This document shows, one piece after another, positions 20,210 through 31,947 of a DNA stretch of 64,000 nucleotides (the stretch's first letter is position 1; the number at the start of each line of letters is the position of its first letter). The notes beneath the pieces are model-generated. The model made no database searches and was not told the DNA's origin. It was given only the letters and a program-made list of their open reading frames with translations. Source of the stretch: Hirsutella rhossiliensis (Eukaryota > Ascomycota > Sordariomycetes > Hypocreales > Ophiocordycipitaceae); the NCBI RefSeq assembly GCF_020360975.1, contig NW_025408670.1, forward strand, positions 4,278,001-4,342,000, read 5' to 3'. The position numbers were made by a program, and so were the translations under genes.

Positions 20210-22369
20210 CTATAGCATCGTGCCAAAAGGCTCCGCGTCCGATGTCGGGATTTTCTTTCGCGGGCTGCTGCCGTCCTCCCCAGCGGGCTTGCGATGCCTG
20301 AACGTGAAACCAACAAAGAGGCTCTTGCTCATTTCTTCCTCGCGGTCGGCCATCGACTCGAGCGCCGCCTGTTTGTCGTGCACCTCCTTGTACTTGGCCA
20401 TGTCAGCTTCGTTGCTAAAGTCGTCGAAATAGCCAGCATCCGTCTCCGAGTCCAGCTCAGGGACAAAGGGCGCCCGCGTCTGGCGCAGAGTCTCCCAATC
20501 CACCTCGGCAAAGTACAGATGGCTGTAGATGTCTTGGATGTTGGAGAAGCGTCGCGCGCGTGAATTGATGCATCTAAGGCATCGGTGTCAGCAAGTAGAT
20601 CAAGTCTTCGGGTCGGGGCGGAAGCGGCCGAAACTCACGTTGTGACAAAGCTCCAGGTGCGGTTGCTCAAGAAATAGTTGGGGTCTTCCCACACCGGTCT
20701 CTTGAGCACATCCTTCCAGTGCTTGAGGTTACGCCAAGTTTCGTCGGGTGAAGCACCGGCGAAGGGAGGGAAGCCGGTCAAGGCCTCGAACAGCATGCAT
20801 CCCAAGCTCCAGTAGTCCACCGTGAAGTCGTATTCCTCCCCTCTAAGGACCTCGGGGGCCATGTAGTCGGGCGAGCCCACAATCGACTTGGCGTAGTTGA
20901 CGTCGTTTTCGCGCATGTTACGGTAGCTTTCTCGGCGTTCGGCCACGGTCCGCTGATCCATGGGCTTTCCAAAGGGCACCGACGTCTCCGACGCCTCTTC
21001 CAGCTTGATGCGCATGGACTCGATCCTGGCAGGGGCGAGCACGCCGGCGGCAAGCCCAAAGTCGGTCAGCTTGACATGACCAGTCGAGTCGACCAGGAAG
21101 TTCTCGGGCTTCAGGTCGCGGTGAATATATCCAAGCTGATGCAGGGCGTTGACGGAGCAAAACATCTCGGCGATGTAGAAGCGGGCATGTCGGTTGGACA
21201 AGACACCCGTGTTGTTAAGCAGGGTACGGAAATCGCCGCCCGGCACGTATTCCATGGCAAGATAGATACTCTTGTCGTCTTGGAAGGAGTAGAGCAGGCG
21301 GACAAGCCAGTCGCTCTGGGCCGAGGTGAGGATGTCCCGCTCGGTGAGGACGTGGCGAACCTCGTCGAGCTTGAAGAGCAGCTTCTTGCTCATGACCTTG
21401 AGGGCGCACACTTCGCGAGTGTCCTTTTTCTGGGCGAGGAAGACTTGGCCGTAGCCGCCCTGGCCGACCTGGGTCAAGATCTGGAAGTCGCCCTGTCGGA
21501 GCCGCACACGCCGCTTGCGGAGGTTGGCGCGTTCGCGGCCCGTGTATTTGGACCACATCTGGCCATGGCTCTGTTCGTCGGTCGCGGGAGGTGGCGGGTA
21601 TTCGGCCTTGAAGGCGGCGAGGCGATTCTGCCTGGCGCTGACGTATGTCAGGAGATCAAAGTAGTAGTCGAGGAAGTCTGGGCTGCTGTCAGAAAAAGGA
21701 CGTCGTGCATCAAGAGAGGGGAGGGCGCCTACAAAGCTGGGTCACGTTGACCATTCTCTTGACATTGGGCTTGGTGAGGATCTCTCGCTCTTCGGCCGTC
21801 AAGCCTCGGGAGGTATTGAACTTTTTGGGGGCGGGAGTGAGGGGGCGCTCTCTGGGCTCGTAGAGCTGCTGGCGAGACAGGGCTGCGTGGTTGTGCTGAT
21901 GGGGTGAGTCGGTGCCCAAGAGGCGTGAGGGCGGCGGGGTATTCTCTTGGCCGCGCTTCCTGAGGGGAGTCCCCGACGATGCCGCCTTGTGGATGACGCT
22001 GTCGTCGACATTGAGCGACGTCTCGTCGAGGGGTTGTGGGTTGGTTCTGGCCGGGGACAGAGGCGTCACGACGCTCTGGGGCCGCGACAGTCGGAAGGGG
22101 GCGTCGGCGGTGGAGCTGTTGAGCGTGAGTGCGTTCTCGAAAGCCGAGGGCAGGTCGTGTGCGCCGGGGGGGGCCGTCTTCTTGCTGGGGCTGCCCTGGG
22201 GCGTGCTGGGGGGGTTGATGAAGTTGTTGTTGCTGGCGCCGCCCTTTTTGATGGGTGTGCAGGGGCGAGCATCGGCGTCGGTCGAGGGCTTGTCCTTTGC
22301 GCCGGGGAAGAAGTTGGCCATGAAGCTGGCCATGATTGGGGCGGCGGGCAGCAGCCGTGGGGAGGCCAA
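20210..22369 (-). CDS. dbf2: NDR-family protein kinase Dbf2/Sid2 (SidB)
   Basis: Terminal kinase of the septation initiation/mitotic exit network, acting with a Mob1 partner. Three exons: 22369-21733, 21677-20639 and 20573-20210, with introns of 55 and 65 nt (GTAGGC...CCCAG and GTGAGT...CTTAG). Predicted 679 aa; Met13 (22333) or Met17 are equally good starts. An N-terminal disordered region ends in KRMVNVTQL|YFLDYYFDLLTY, the Mob-binding segment, with basic GRERANLRKRR following. The kinase domain starts near 277: GQGGYGQV loop, Lys about 306, HRDLKPEN with Asp about 400, DFG about 418. The long insert before the activation loop (SIVGSPDYMAPE) typical of NDR kinases is present, as is the C-terminal hydrophobic motif FVGFTF. 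All catalytic residues are intact. Its promoter faces the CREG-like gene. Confidence 0.95.
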
Positions 22370-23907
22370 TGGGGGGGAAGACTGTTTGCGAGGGTCTGGG
22401 CGCGCTCAAGCTGGAGGTTGGCGCCCGAGAAAAGATATTGTTTTGGGGGAGAGTGAGAGACGGGGAAGCGGGAGAGAGGGAGGGGGAAGAAATGGAGGAG
22501 ATGGAGGGGGAAGAAATGGAGGAGCTGGAGGGAGAAGAAATGGAGAGATGGAGAGGGCGAGGCACAGCCGGGGGGAGAAAGAGGTCCAGTGAGGCTGCGG
22601 CGGGGTGCAGACTGGCAGGCAGGCAGCCGAGGGGTGCAGGCAAAGGCGATGCAGGTCAGGCTGCACGAGCTTCAAGTACCCGATTGTTTGGCGGCATGTC
22701 ATTGGGTGGGGCGTCCGCCAACGTCAACACGGTTGCAGGGGCAACGATTGGGCAGGCATGACGACTCACCCGGTGCAGTTGGCCAGGGCAGCTGCATCCC
22801 TGGAATTCTCGTCATTCTCGTTGCGTTCCAGCCGGTTTTCGGCTTCTTGCTCCTCGCTCCTGCTCTGCACATTATTCTTAATGGCAACAAATATGAAGCG
22901 CAACAACTGTTGTACAAAGTCTCGAGCACTCATAACTAGGTAGGTACCTAGTAAATGGCCAACCGTCAGATCCTCCTGCCTGATGGCATGTCAATGCTGA
23001 TAATTACAGCATGCATAGGGCAGGACGCTCGCTGGAGAGGTCGTTTGTTATGGCCCGCCCACTTGGTCTACTTGGTCTACCACCAACCGCAGACCTTGGG
23101 GCCCGGCACTCGCTTGTTTGTCATGGGAGGCCGAGGCAAATTCTACACAGTCCCCCTTGCGTCCCTCGCTTTCCCCATCCGTCTGTACTCCGTCTCTCTT
23201 CAGCCGGCTCAAACCCCGTAGTTGCCCTGAGCACCGGTCACAGGAAACGACGGGGGTGCAGTACTGTAAAGATGTTTAACAACTTGCACAATTATTAAGA
23301 ACGTCCCTGATCATGCACGTACCTACGGATACTGTACCTACCTCTACTGTACCTACAGTACCTACCCAGGTCACATACGATACGTCATCGCCCCCTCGGG
23401 TCCTGTCTTCCCCGTCTGTCTGCCCCGTCTGCCGTCCTCCTCTCTTCATCTCGCTCGGGGTGGGGTGGCTTCCACGATGCCGCCAATTGGCCCGTCTTCT
23501 GCACCTGCTGCCGAACCCTTGTTTTCGCAACCTGCAAGAGAGGCCCACCGTCCTGTGGCCACCTCTGCGCAGCCTATTGGTCCTCCATGTTTGTTTGCGC
23601 GTGACTTTCCAATCTAATCTTATCAATCTCCCCGCACCCATATCCGCTCCTGATCACTTGGTCAATGTCCAAGGCAGGAGCGGTTTCGCCATTGAATTAA
23701 GCTCGCCAAACTCGTCTCATCCCTCGTCCCGCGTGCTCTGGCCTCGATCCTCTTCTCATCGTCCCACCTACATCAACCTCCGGCCTCAACAACTAGTATC
23801 TTCATCTCCCTTTCCTTACCTCGCATCCGCCCCCGTTGCTCCATTGCTGTCCTATTTGCAGCCTTTGCCGTCACGTTCCGAATCTGCGCACCAAGCGTCG
23901 CGACGCC
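22370..23907. other. Divergent intergenic region between dbf2 and the CREG-like gene
   Basis: Acts as promoter and 5' leader for both genes. On the dbf2 side, 22481-22553 holds an imperfect 23-24-bp purine repeat (GAAGAAATGGAGGAG units), which is a polypyrimidine tract in the dbf2 leader. Near 22937-22952 and 23320-23366 are TACC/GTACCTAC tracts. The 300 bp before 23908 are CT-rich with several CCCGCAC and TCATC motifs. No further gene was seen. Confidence 0.5.
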
Positions 23908-24750
23908 ATGAAAGCCCTCAACGTCGCCGCAGGCCTCTTTGGGCTCGCCGGCGCTGCCGCAACGCCCCAGGTGCCTCTTGGAGACTTGGTCGAGACAAGT
24001 CGAATCCCAAACAGCTCCGAGTCGGCCGTCATGGGCCGCCGCATCCTCGCCTTGTCCAAGCTCGCCACCTTCTCGACCGTCTTCCCCCATGCCTCTCCCA
24101 ACAGCCTCGACTACTATGACAGTCCCGAGACGTTGGAAAGTCGGCCAGAGAGGCTGGCCGGCGTGCCCGTCGGACTCATGGACTACGTTGCCGATTGCGA
24201 GGACCACGGCAACCCGACCGTCCTGGCCATCACCATCGGGACCAGCTTCCAGAACGTCCGCGCCGGGTCCAACCTCACACTTTCCATGAGGTGGACTCCT
24301 CCGCATCCGCCAGCCAAGCGCATCTCCTTCTTTTCCAGGCTCTCCGCCTACATACCCTTCCTCGCGCGCCACGACGAATCAAAGCATCCGCATGTCCCCG
24401 ACACGGTGCCTTACTCGGCTGCCAATCTTCCCCGTTTCTCCTTGTTCGGACATTTGGACCCCATCACCGCTTTACAGCTAAAGGCCAAAAACATATCCGA
24501 GTGCTATGTCAGGAAGCACCAGGACGCCAGAATATGGCTGCCAGGCAACAGGATACACACCAGCCAGTGGATGAGGTATGTGGTGACGGATGTGTACTGG
24601 ATCGGCGGGTTTGGCAATAGGGCATACATCGGCTGGATCCCCGCCGAGGAGTGGCGGAACGTGACAAGGGAGCAGTGGCAGTCGATCAAGCTACCTGGAG
24701 AGAAGAAAGGCTGGAGCGAATGGAGCGTCGACATGGCCGGCGAGCTTTGA
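23908..24750 (+). CDS. Secreted CREG-like (flavin-reductase-fold) protein
   Basis: 280 aa from an ATG at 23908; the open frame extends upstream but without leader-like sequence. An N-terminal signal peptide is apparent (MKALNVAAGLFGLAGAAATP). The body follows fungal CREG/pyridoxamine-oxidase-like proteins: MGRRILALSKLATFSTVFPH, then GVPVGLMDYVADCED, GNPTVLAITIGTSF, an N-glycosylation sequon in GSNLTLSMRW, PYSAANLPRFSLFG, and IWLPGNRIH with a final YWIGGFGNRAYIGWIP. Such proteins have a split-barrel flavin-binding fold, but animal CREG lost flavin binding and a reaction cannot be assigned. The likely location is secretory or vacuolar. Single exon, divergent from dbf2. Confidence 0.85.
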   Translation: MKALNVAAGLFGLAGAAATPQVPLGDLVETSRIPNSSESAVMGRRILALSKLATFSTVFPHASPNSLDYYDSPETLESRPERLAGVPVGLMDYVADCEDHGNPTVLAITIGTSFQNVRAGSNLTLSMRWTPPHPPAKRISFFSRLSAYIPFLARHDESKHPHVPDTVPYSAANLPRFSLFGHLDPITALQLKAKNISECYVRKHQDARIWLPGNRIHTSQWMRYVVTDVYWIGGFGNRAYIGWIPAEEWRNVTREQWQSIKLPGEKKGWSEWSVDMAGEL

Positions 24751-27223
24751 AGTATCGTTTCCCTGCTTGGGAGGGGTGCTCTGCCCTACGTCGCGACCGG
24801 ACTGGTCAGGACGCGGATCCTTGACACTGCGAGCGTTGGGATGTTTAGGTGCCATGTTCGACCAACAAACAACTCTGATCCCTATTCTAGTACCGTATAA
24901 GGTCTAACTGGCCACCAACGGACGTCCCATCGTTGTCGACGATATGTGGTTGGGCATGTTTCACCTCTTCCCCTCTCGCCTGACTGCCTGAGCAACCAAA
25001 CCACTCGGCGTGCGCACCTCTCACCCAGGGGCCGACGAATCTTGTTGCACATGTTTGGCCCGTCCGTCTTTGCTCGAATTTGGCGACGGCTATCGGAAAC
25101 TTTGGCCCTCCAACGTTGCTCGGGCGTTGTGCCCCCTCCAGGCAGCTACGGAAGCGCTCAGGGTCGCCGAGTGGCGCAAACTCAAATATCAAAAGACCCT
25201 GTTATTTATCCCTTCCAGCCAAGAGAGACAGAAACCAGCCTCGAATGCCAGGGAATGCCGGTACCGTAGCGTCGGTATCCAAGTCCGACGAACGTAGGGG
25301 AGGCGGGAAGGCCGCTGCCTGAGCCGAGTATGGTCCTTACGCTGCTGCCGTGGTGCTCACCAGAGCCCTTGGGGAGACATTTCGTATTCACATCTACTGA
25401 AGTGGTTAGACGCTGGGGAGGGAGGGGCAAGTCGGTCGAAGGTTCTCCGCGCGTAATTACTCCGTAGTCATCGTGTGATGCATGTTTTCTTTGTCTGCGT
25501 CTATTGGTTGCCTGATCTGGGACAGACGGAGTAATATTTTACGATTTGATGCTACAGCTTAAGGACGATTCTCCGTGAGTGTCACTTTACCCGTCGTAGA
25601 GAATTTACGTAGCCAGGATGAGTCACGCGCCTAGCAAAAAGGACGGGAAAAGGGGGCAGAGCCAGCTAGGCGAGTCCCAGCAGTAGAATCGGTAAAAAAA
25701 AAAGTCTCTCTCTTCGCCCCCGTTTTCTTTCTGATTCCACCTGGGGCCTAGAGTGCACGTCGAGGCGAGAGACGAGTGCGAGCCGGACGCCAAAAAAGCC
25801 TCTCTTTGGCCGGGAGAGGGCACGTCTTGACGGCCTCGGGCCCGCGCGAGGGGAAGAGGAGTGTGCATTGGACGGTCCACGGGGTCAGGGTCGCGAGACA
25901 TGTGTGTGTCGCAGCATCCTTTGGGTCACGGGTCTCAGATGATTTCCTTGTAGATGTTGGGGGCATTCGCCGCCGGGTAAAAGCTTGTGTTCTGGATCGT
26001 GAGACGGCTTCAAGGTTCCGAGATGCGTTCACGGCGGGCGCCCGAGGGTGCCCAAGGGTGCCCGAGGGTGCTCAAGGGTGCTCAAGATCGGGACGAAACC
26101 ATGGTACCTACAGCAACCTCTCACGGCATCCCTCTTCGACGTGTGCCAGTTGGGTCGCACCTGATGAAGGCACATGCGAGCGCAGAAAAGGGGTGCGGCG
26201 TGCAGAATAACAACAAACACAGAAGGGCGGCGTCGGCAGCCGGCAGGCCCGGGGCACCACTACCTGCAGCAAGTACCTGGTATCGTACAGTACGAATGAG
26301 TCCAAAGACACGGATCAGAGAGGTTCTTTTCTCCAGCAAAAAGCAGTGCGGGAGGGCGAAGGGAAGCATGAGCAGATCAGGGCCGAGACGGGCTGACAAC
26401 AAGGCAATGTTGGCGCGCCCACTGTCCAAGGCGCAGCATGCACTGGCGCCCAGGTCGGAATCGTCGAAAAATGTCTCGCCGCAAATGTCGAGCAACATCA
26501 CCTCGATTCGGCGCAGCCGACGTCCCTCGGCGCTGAGTCGCGCACAGTCCAGGCTCGTACTGTCCGAGGTATCTCATCCCCCTTTCCGAGCTGCTGTCCT
26601 CAGATCGATCGCATAACCGGTCAGTACATACAGCGAGGTACTCGGTCTCATGCATTCATGGCGGTGTCGGCAGGTACCTCATCTAGGTAACACCCCCTGC
26701 CCATTGGTGTCGTACTACCCACCCAGCCTTGGACTAACAAGCGGTATCAAGTCCTCCCTGATTGTCTCCCGGCTTGGCTCACCTGCATGTACCCTCCGCT
26801 AAGGCAAGTTAAGGCATCTTGGCCATCTCGCCGTCCCACTTGGGAACCTCCTCTCATCGCGTGCCTGACCACTTCTGCTTTTTGAGCCTCCAACTTTCTG
26901 CCAATTCCACAATCATAGTCCCGGCTTCTCTCCGCTCCTCGCTTTTGCATCGTCGTAGTTGCACGGAATCACCTACATACCTAACTGGGGCCCACATTCG
27001 CACATCGTCGCTCCCGCGGGCCCTCGTCTTCGTCTCTTTCGAGTCGCCCCGACGCCGACGCCCACTCTCCTGGGAGCCCGACGACCTGCCTCGAGGCCGG
27101 CCCCTTCTTCGCCTGGCGCCACCCAGCGTCGGGCCCTAGCACCTCGCTCGGAACCCCCTCGTATCTGTTGGCCCTCCATCTTCGTGGCTTGGGCGGGATG
27201 GCTGCCCGTCGCCCGTCCGAATC
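24751..27223. other. Intergenic region (2.5 kb)
   Basis: No convincing gene. A five-unit 10-bp tandem repeat lies at 26041-26086. The sequence upstream of med12 is CT-rich and GC-rich with many in-frame stops, consistent with a leader. Confidence 0.5.
26041..26086. repeat. Five tandem 10-bp units (CCCGAGGGTG type)
   Basis: Units are CCCGAGGGTG, CCCAAGGGTG, CCCGAGGGTG, CTCAAGGGTG and a partial CTCAAG. It is intergenic, with no coding potential. Confidence 0.85.
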
Positions 27224-30200
27224 ATGACCTCGAGGCCCCCCATGGGCGTCCCGCCGCGACAACCTCAACGAGGGCCTGGTTCGACGCTGGCGGTCCAGCG
27301 GCCATCGCATCCCCCGCACTCCCTGTCGCAGCAATACCTCTCCACGTCCGCTTCCCCCGTCGCGCCCAACGATCCTGCCGATGTTTCTCCCGCCGCTGCC
27401 CAAGGCCGTCACCAGGCCGCCACCCCGCGCCGCGGCGGCTCCAAGCTGCGGCTCGAGCTGTCCAATGACTGGACAAACGACCTGCCGCCTGCCACAGAGT
27501 CGCCCCAGATCCTCACGCCCTCGCGTGGCGCGCCCCTGTCCATGCCTGACGCTATGGACACCGACAAGCCGAGCCCGGCTCTCTCCCGCGCCTCGCCGCA
27601 AGAAAGCAACCCCCCGGTGCCGATGCCAAAGCGCCGCCCTCGGCCTTCGGAAAGGCCCAAGTCGACTCCGCGGCCCTCGCCTGCCCCCCCCGCGCCGCCT
27701 AAAAAAGACTCGAGGCCAAGGCCGTACACTGTCGAGGTTCCCGCCGACGCGCCCCGCTTCATCTCAATACACAAGCACGATATCCCCAATAGGGATCCCT
27801 TTAGCAAGGGTCTACATATGGGCCATGCCGACTTCTTTCCCTGGTCGGGTCAACACCACGAAGACGAATGGAGCCCCGACGCGATCCAGAAGGGAACATG
27901 GGATCGAGGGACTCAGAACGAGACGGCCTCGGCTCGCCTGGCCGTGCTTCCCGCCCTGAGGCAGAAGAGCGGCCTCAATGCGCTGTCGACAATATTCATG
28001 GGCGTCATGAATCAACGGAGATTTCGTGGCCAAATCCTTGCGCCTTCGACCTTTAAGCCGCCGCCGAGGGTTACCTTGACTGATACCAAGCGCGAGGTCT
28101 GGCTCAAGGACCTGGCCAATCCCACGATTTCGCTCCGACGCCTCAGCCGCACAATTCCCCATGGCATACGTGGGAGGACGCTCTTGGACCAGTGCCTGAA
28201 TAAAAATGTGCCCACCGAACGAGCAGTTTGGCTTGCCAAATGCGTCGGCGCCAATGAGATCCGAGCCTTTAAGAGAAAGGGAGCCGGAGGGGCCTTCGTC
28301 ATGGGCGGCGAGTCAAAGTGGGTGAGAGACTGGACCATCTTTGTCGAGCAATTCGTCGAGGCTACCGTGTCCGCTTTTGGCGAGCCAGATTGGAAAGTTC
28401 GAATGACTTACGCGTACGCGCCTTGTCTCCTGCTCTCGAGTCAGATAGACGACATGTGGCTAATTGTGGATTTCAGAATACGACTCGCAACAAACCTCTA
28501 TTCCGAGCATCTTCTAGATCGAGACCACTACCTGGACTGGATTGCGTCCGGCCTGGAAAACAGCCCGCAATCGAGAGTGCCCATGTGGATATTGATTGCG
28601 CAGATCACCTGGGCTGACCTGGTCCGTTCAAGAAAGCACGGGCGCCGCCTGGTCTACACGCTACTGGGCCATCTCAATGCTGTACGTAGCCGTTTACTCA
28701 ACCGACTGGGACACTATTGAGGCCGAAGCTAATCTGATGGCTGAAGATTTACAACGACCCTGATCGCGACATCCTTATACAGTTATCCAGCCAGCTCAAC
28801 AGCCTCTTGGGGACCCTTCTAACCGATAATCCAGAGAGCTTCCTTTCCCCGAGCCTCTGGCCGCGGCATCAAGACGCGTTGAAAGCTTTCTTGCCACCCG
28901 ATGACGTCGCCTCTCAAGGCGCATTTCAAAGGGTCAACGGAAGAAACGCAAGGCTGCTGGTGGCCAACACCACTTCCCCGCCGGCAGGGCGACAATACCT
29001 CGTCATGCTACTTGACTCGACTATTCAAGGTCAGAACGACCGGGATCTCTCAGCCAAATGTCTGGCAGCCGTCGACGACAAGGCTGAACTCGTCAAGGCT
29101 GTGGTCGAGTGGGCCATATCTGTCCACCGACCAGGCCTGGCCAAGACATATGTTGCAGCGAGGCTCGTCAAAGCGTGGAACACTCTCAACGTGAGCGCCA
29201 CGTCAGTCATCGTTGACACGCTGAGCGACATACCTCCCAGAGACAAGCTTCGCAAGAAGGCCGTCTTTCACCTCGTCGCAGAACTCGTTCGGTCCGGCCT
29301 CTTCTCGGTCGCCAAGTACATGCAATGGCTCATCGGACGGGGCGGACTGCACGATGCTGCCGACATAGACCCAGACGACGGGCCCTGTGCCTCGAGGCTG
29401 CTGGTGGAGCTGCCCATTCACTGCCTTTCCGAGAGCCAAAAGGCTCAGAGGGGCAATCTTCTGCGTCGCGCTGGACACTACTCAGTATCGGATGAAGCCA
29501 GCGACATCTCGAACGCCTTGAGATGTGTCGATGATACACTGGGCCTCGCGCCGCACCTCGGCAACGCTGACCCGCACAGGAAATGCCTAACTCTGCGAAA
29601 GCTCCTTCGAAGAGTCTCCAACAGCAGCAAGGCAGTGCAGACTTCCATCGGCGCGCACTTGCGTGACGTTTTCACCTCCAACCTCCTCGGCAAAGTCGAC
29701 TCGGCTGTCGCTCTGTCCATATTCAACTCGGTCCGCGCCATGCTGGAAACTGCCCAAGACTTTTCCACCCTTTCCCAGATACTGGAATGCTGCTCCGCTA
29801 CTTCAGACATCGATGTCCTGGCCGCCAGTGCCGACACCATCAATTCTCACATGGAGATTTTCCTGTCTCTCGAGTCTGCGGACGCCTTGTTCGACGCACT
29901 CACTGCTAGGCTAAAGTCGATCAATCGGGAGCAAGGCGTCGTTGCTCGGCCCCTGCTAGCAGCGCTGTCCAGTCTCGCTCGGCGATTGCCTCACCGCGAG
30001 GGAATTGCCAAGCAACTGTCGCGGGAGCTTGCGCAAAGCGATCGGAGCAGTGCAATCGACGCGTGCTCACCAGTGTCTGATAGCATGGCCATGCAGACAC
30101 AGAATGGAGAGAGCGAGGTGTCGGAGCAGATCGACAAGCTGCTCGCGAGTGGTAATACCGTGGATCCACCGACAATGAATCGCCTATTTCGAAACATCAT

Positions 30201-31947
30201 ACCAAAAGTCGAGGCCGGATGGGCCAAAGCTGACGGCAGGCGTAGGGTTTTCGCATCGCTACTAGCCAGGCTTCGGGTCTTTGATGCCCAGCATTTCGAC
30301 AAGCTCATGGCCGACTGGGTCAGCCACATCGGGACGCTCAAGGATCGGCCAATGCTATCGGAGCTATACCCCCTCCTCGTCAACCTCGGCTGTCTGTCGG
30401 TATCCATCATGCTGCACACAGCGAATGCGGTATGTCCTTCTATGGAACAGGCATCGGCAAACCCGGATTCGCCTCCATCCGGAGCGGCCGTCTATATGCA
30501 GGAGCTTCTGCGTCTGCTTATCATGAAGCTACCCAAAGCTGGCTGTCTCGACAGTGTCGAGGCCTATCGATTTGAGATTCAACAGAGGTCGGCCCGGTCG
30601 GAACATCCCAAGGCCCTACTCTTGCTGATACGCAACGCTCTGGCCGAGTACGCCGCCATACGGGCTCTCACTCCCGAGCGCGATTCCCTGCTCGACGATG
30701 CCGCCTGCAAGGACGGACTTGTCGAGACGCTGAGATACCTTGTCGTGGCAGACTCGACGGCCGTGACGAGCGTTCTGCATATTGGGAGCTTACCGCCAAG
30801 CGCTGTTAGATTTGTCGACCGCATCATAACCAGGCTTCTAGTGCCGGATGGCGATGAGAGCTCCCAGACGTCTTTTGATCAACTCTTGGGCCTCACAAAC
30901 GAGCTGACCATGCCATTCTGCCAGCTCAAGCTCACCCTAGACCTGTCCGAGACCCAGCTTGGCGCTGGCGAGGCTGAGGAAGAAAAGTCTTCGCGATTCG
31001 AGGCTTTCGCAAAGGCAATGGCCCGCGCGATTGAAGCTAGGAACATCATGTGGACAAGCATGCTCCCGTGCTTGAGCCCGGACATCACTCGCAATCTGAG
31101 CACTCAGGCACACGCAAGATTTCTGGATCTCCTCCCGTCTCTGAAGTCGACAGGGTTTGAGGACGAAGCGACCAACGACCATCGCATCCATCTGGCCGAG
31201 AACTTACTTGGAGTGATCGAGGCCATCATATCTGGCCAGCCGCCATCAAAGTCCGCACATCTTAACTCGAACCTGGTGGAGAAGCTGTGCGATCTGTGCG
31301 AAATTGCTGCGTCACAGGACCAGGATCGAGTACAGGCACAGAAGAAGGTCTTGAGCCACTGGCTTCCCGCGCTTTTGCGGTTCATCGTCCTTCACAGCAT
31401 CTCTTCCGAGCCGCCGCAGGCACCGAACCCCAACCAACCAGGCCCCACCAAGATTTCCATACCGCCTCACCACGATGCCAGGGCCCGCATCATCCTGGCT
31501 CTCTGTGGGCTCCTTCTCGAGCTCGATTCTCGACCCCAAACCACGCAAAGCACGCTCTCTCAGCAGGTCTTTGATGTAGCAGTTTTCCTAGTCGACGCCC
31601 TTCCCGACGACCTCCGAGTTCAGTGCGCCAAAAGCATACTCCATCTGCCGGGCGGCGCGTCAAACACGAGCACGTCGTCGGACCCGCGACTCTACTACCT
31701 GTTCAGCATACAGCAACCCACGTGGGCGGAGAATCTGAAGCTCGCGCACAAGGAGAGGGCGTCGATTGCCTACAGCGCCGCGGCCCGGGGCATGAGCGCC
31801 TTGTATGGGATCGGACCTGCGTCTCACGAGCGGCTCAGCCCGTATGTGCTTCGCCGGTGGGAGGTGCTGAGCGAACCGACGCCGAATGTTGGTGAGAACG
31901 ACACCAGCTTGAGCCTTGGGCTGTTTGAGGCCATTAAAAGGCGGTGA
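27224..31947 (+). CDS. med12: Mediator subunit Med12 (Srb8)
   Basis: Subunit of the Cdk8 kinase module of Mediator, controlling RNA polymerase II initiation. Three exons: 27224-28413, 28477-28681 and 28747-31947. Intron 1 is 63 nt (GTACGC...TTTCAG) and intron 2 is 65 nt (GTACGT...TGAAG). Predicted 1531 aa, starting MTSRPPMGVPPRQPQR like other fungal Med12. A Pro-rich disordered N-terminus runs to about 170. The Med12 domain lies at about 240-345 (FMGVMNQRRFRGQIL, then VWLKDLANPTISLRRLSRTI, GIRGRTLLDQC). Next come KVRMTYA|IRLATNLYSEHLLDRDHYL across intron 1 and a long helical body. Intron 1 is a multiple of three and stop-free, so an isoform 21 residues longer is possible. Convergent with rgd1. 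Confidence 0.95.

Noticed and set aside
21729..22643. 304-aa minus-strand ORF upstream of dbf2
   Set aside because: Out-of-frame reading of the dbf2 first exon and its CT-rich leader; no domain.
23313..24119. 268-aa plus-strand ORF overlapping the CREG-like gene
   Set aside because: Runs through CT-rich leader in a different frame from the conserved protein; only the 23908 frame has domain motifs.
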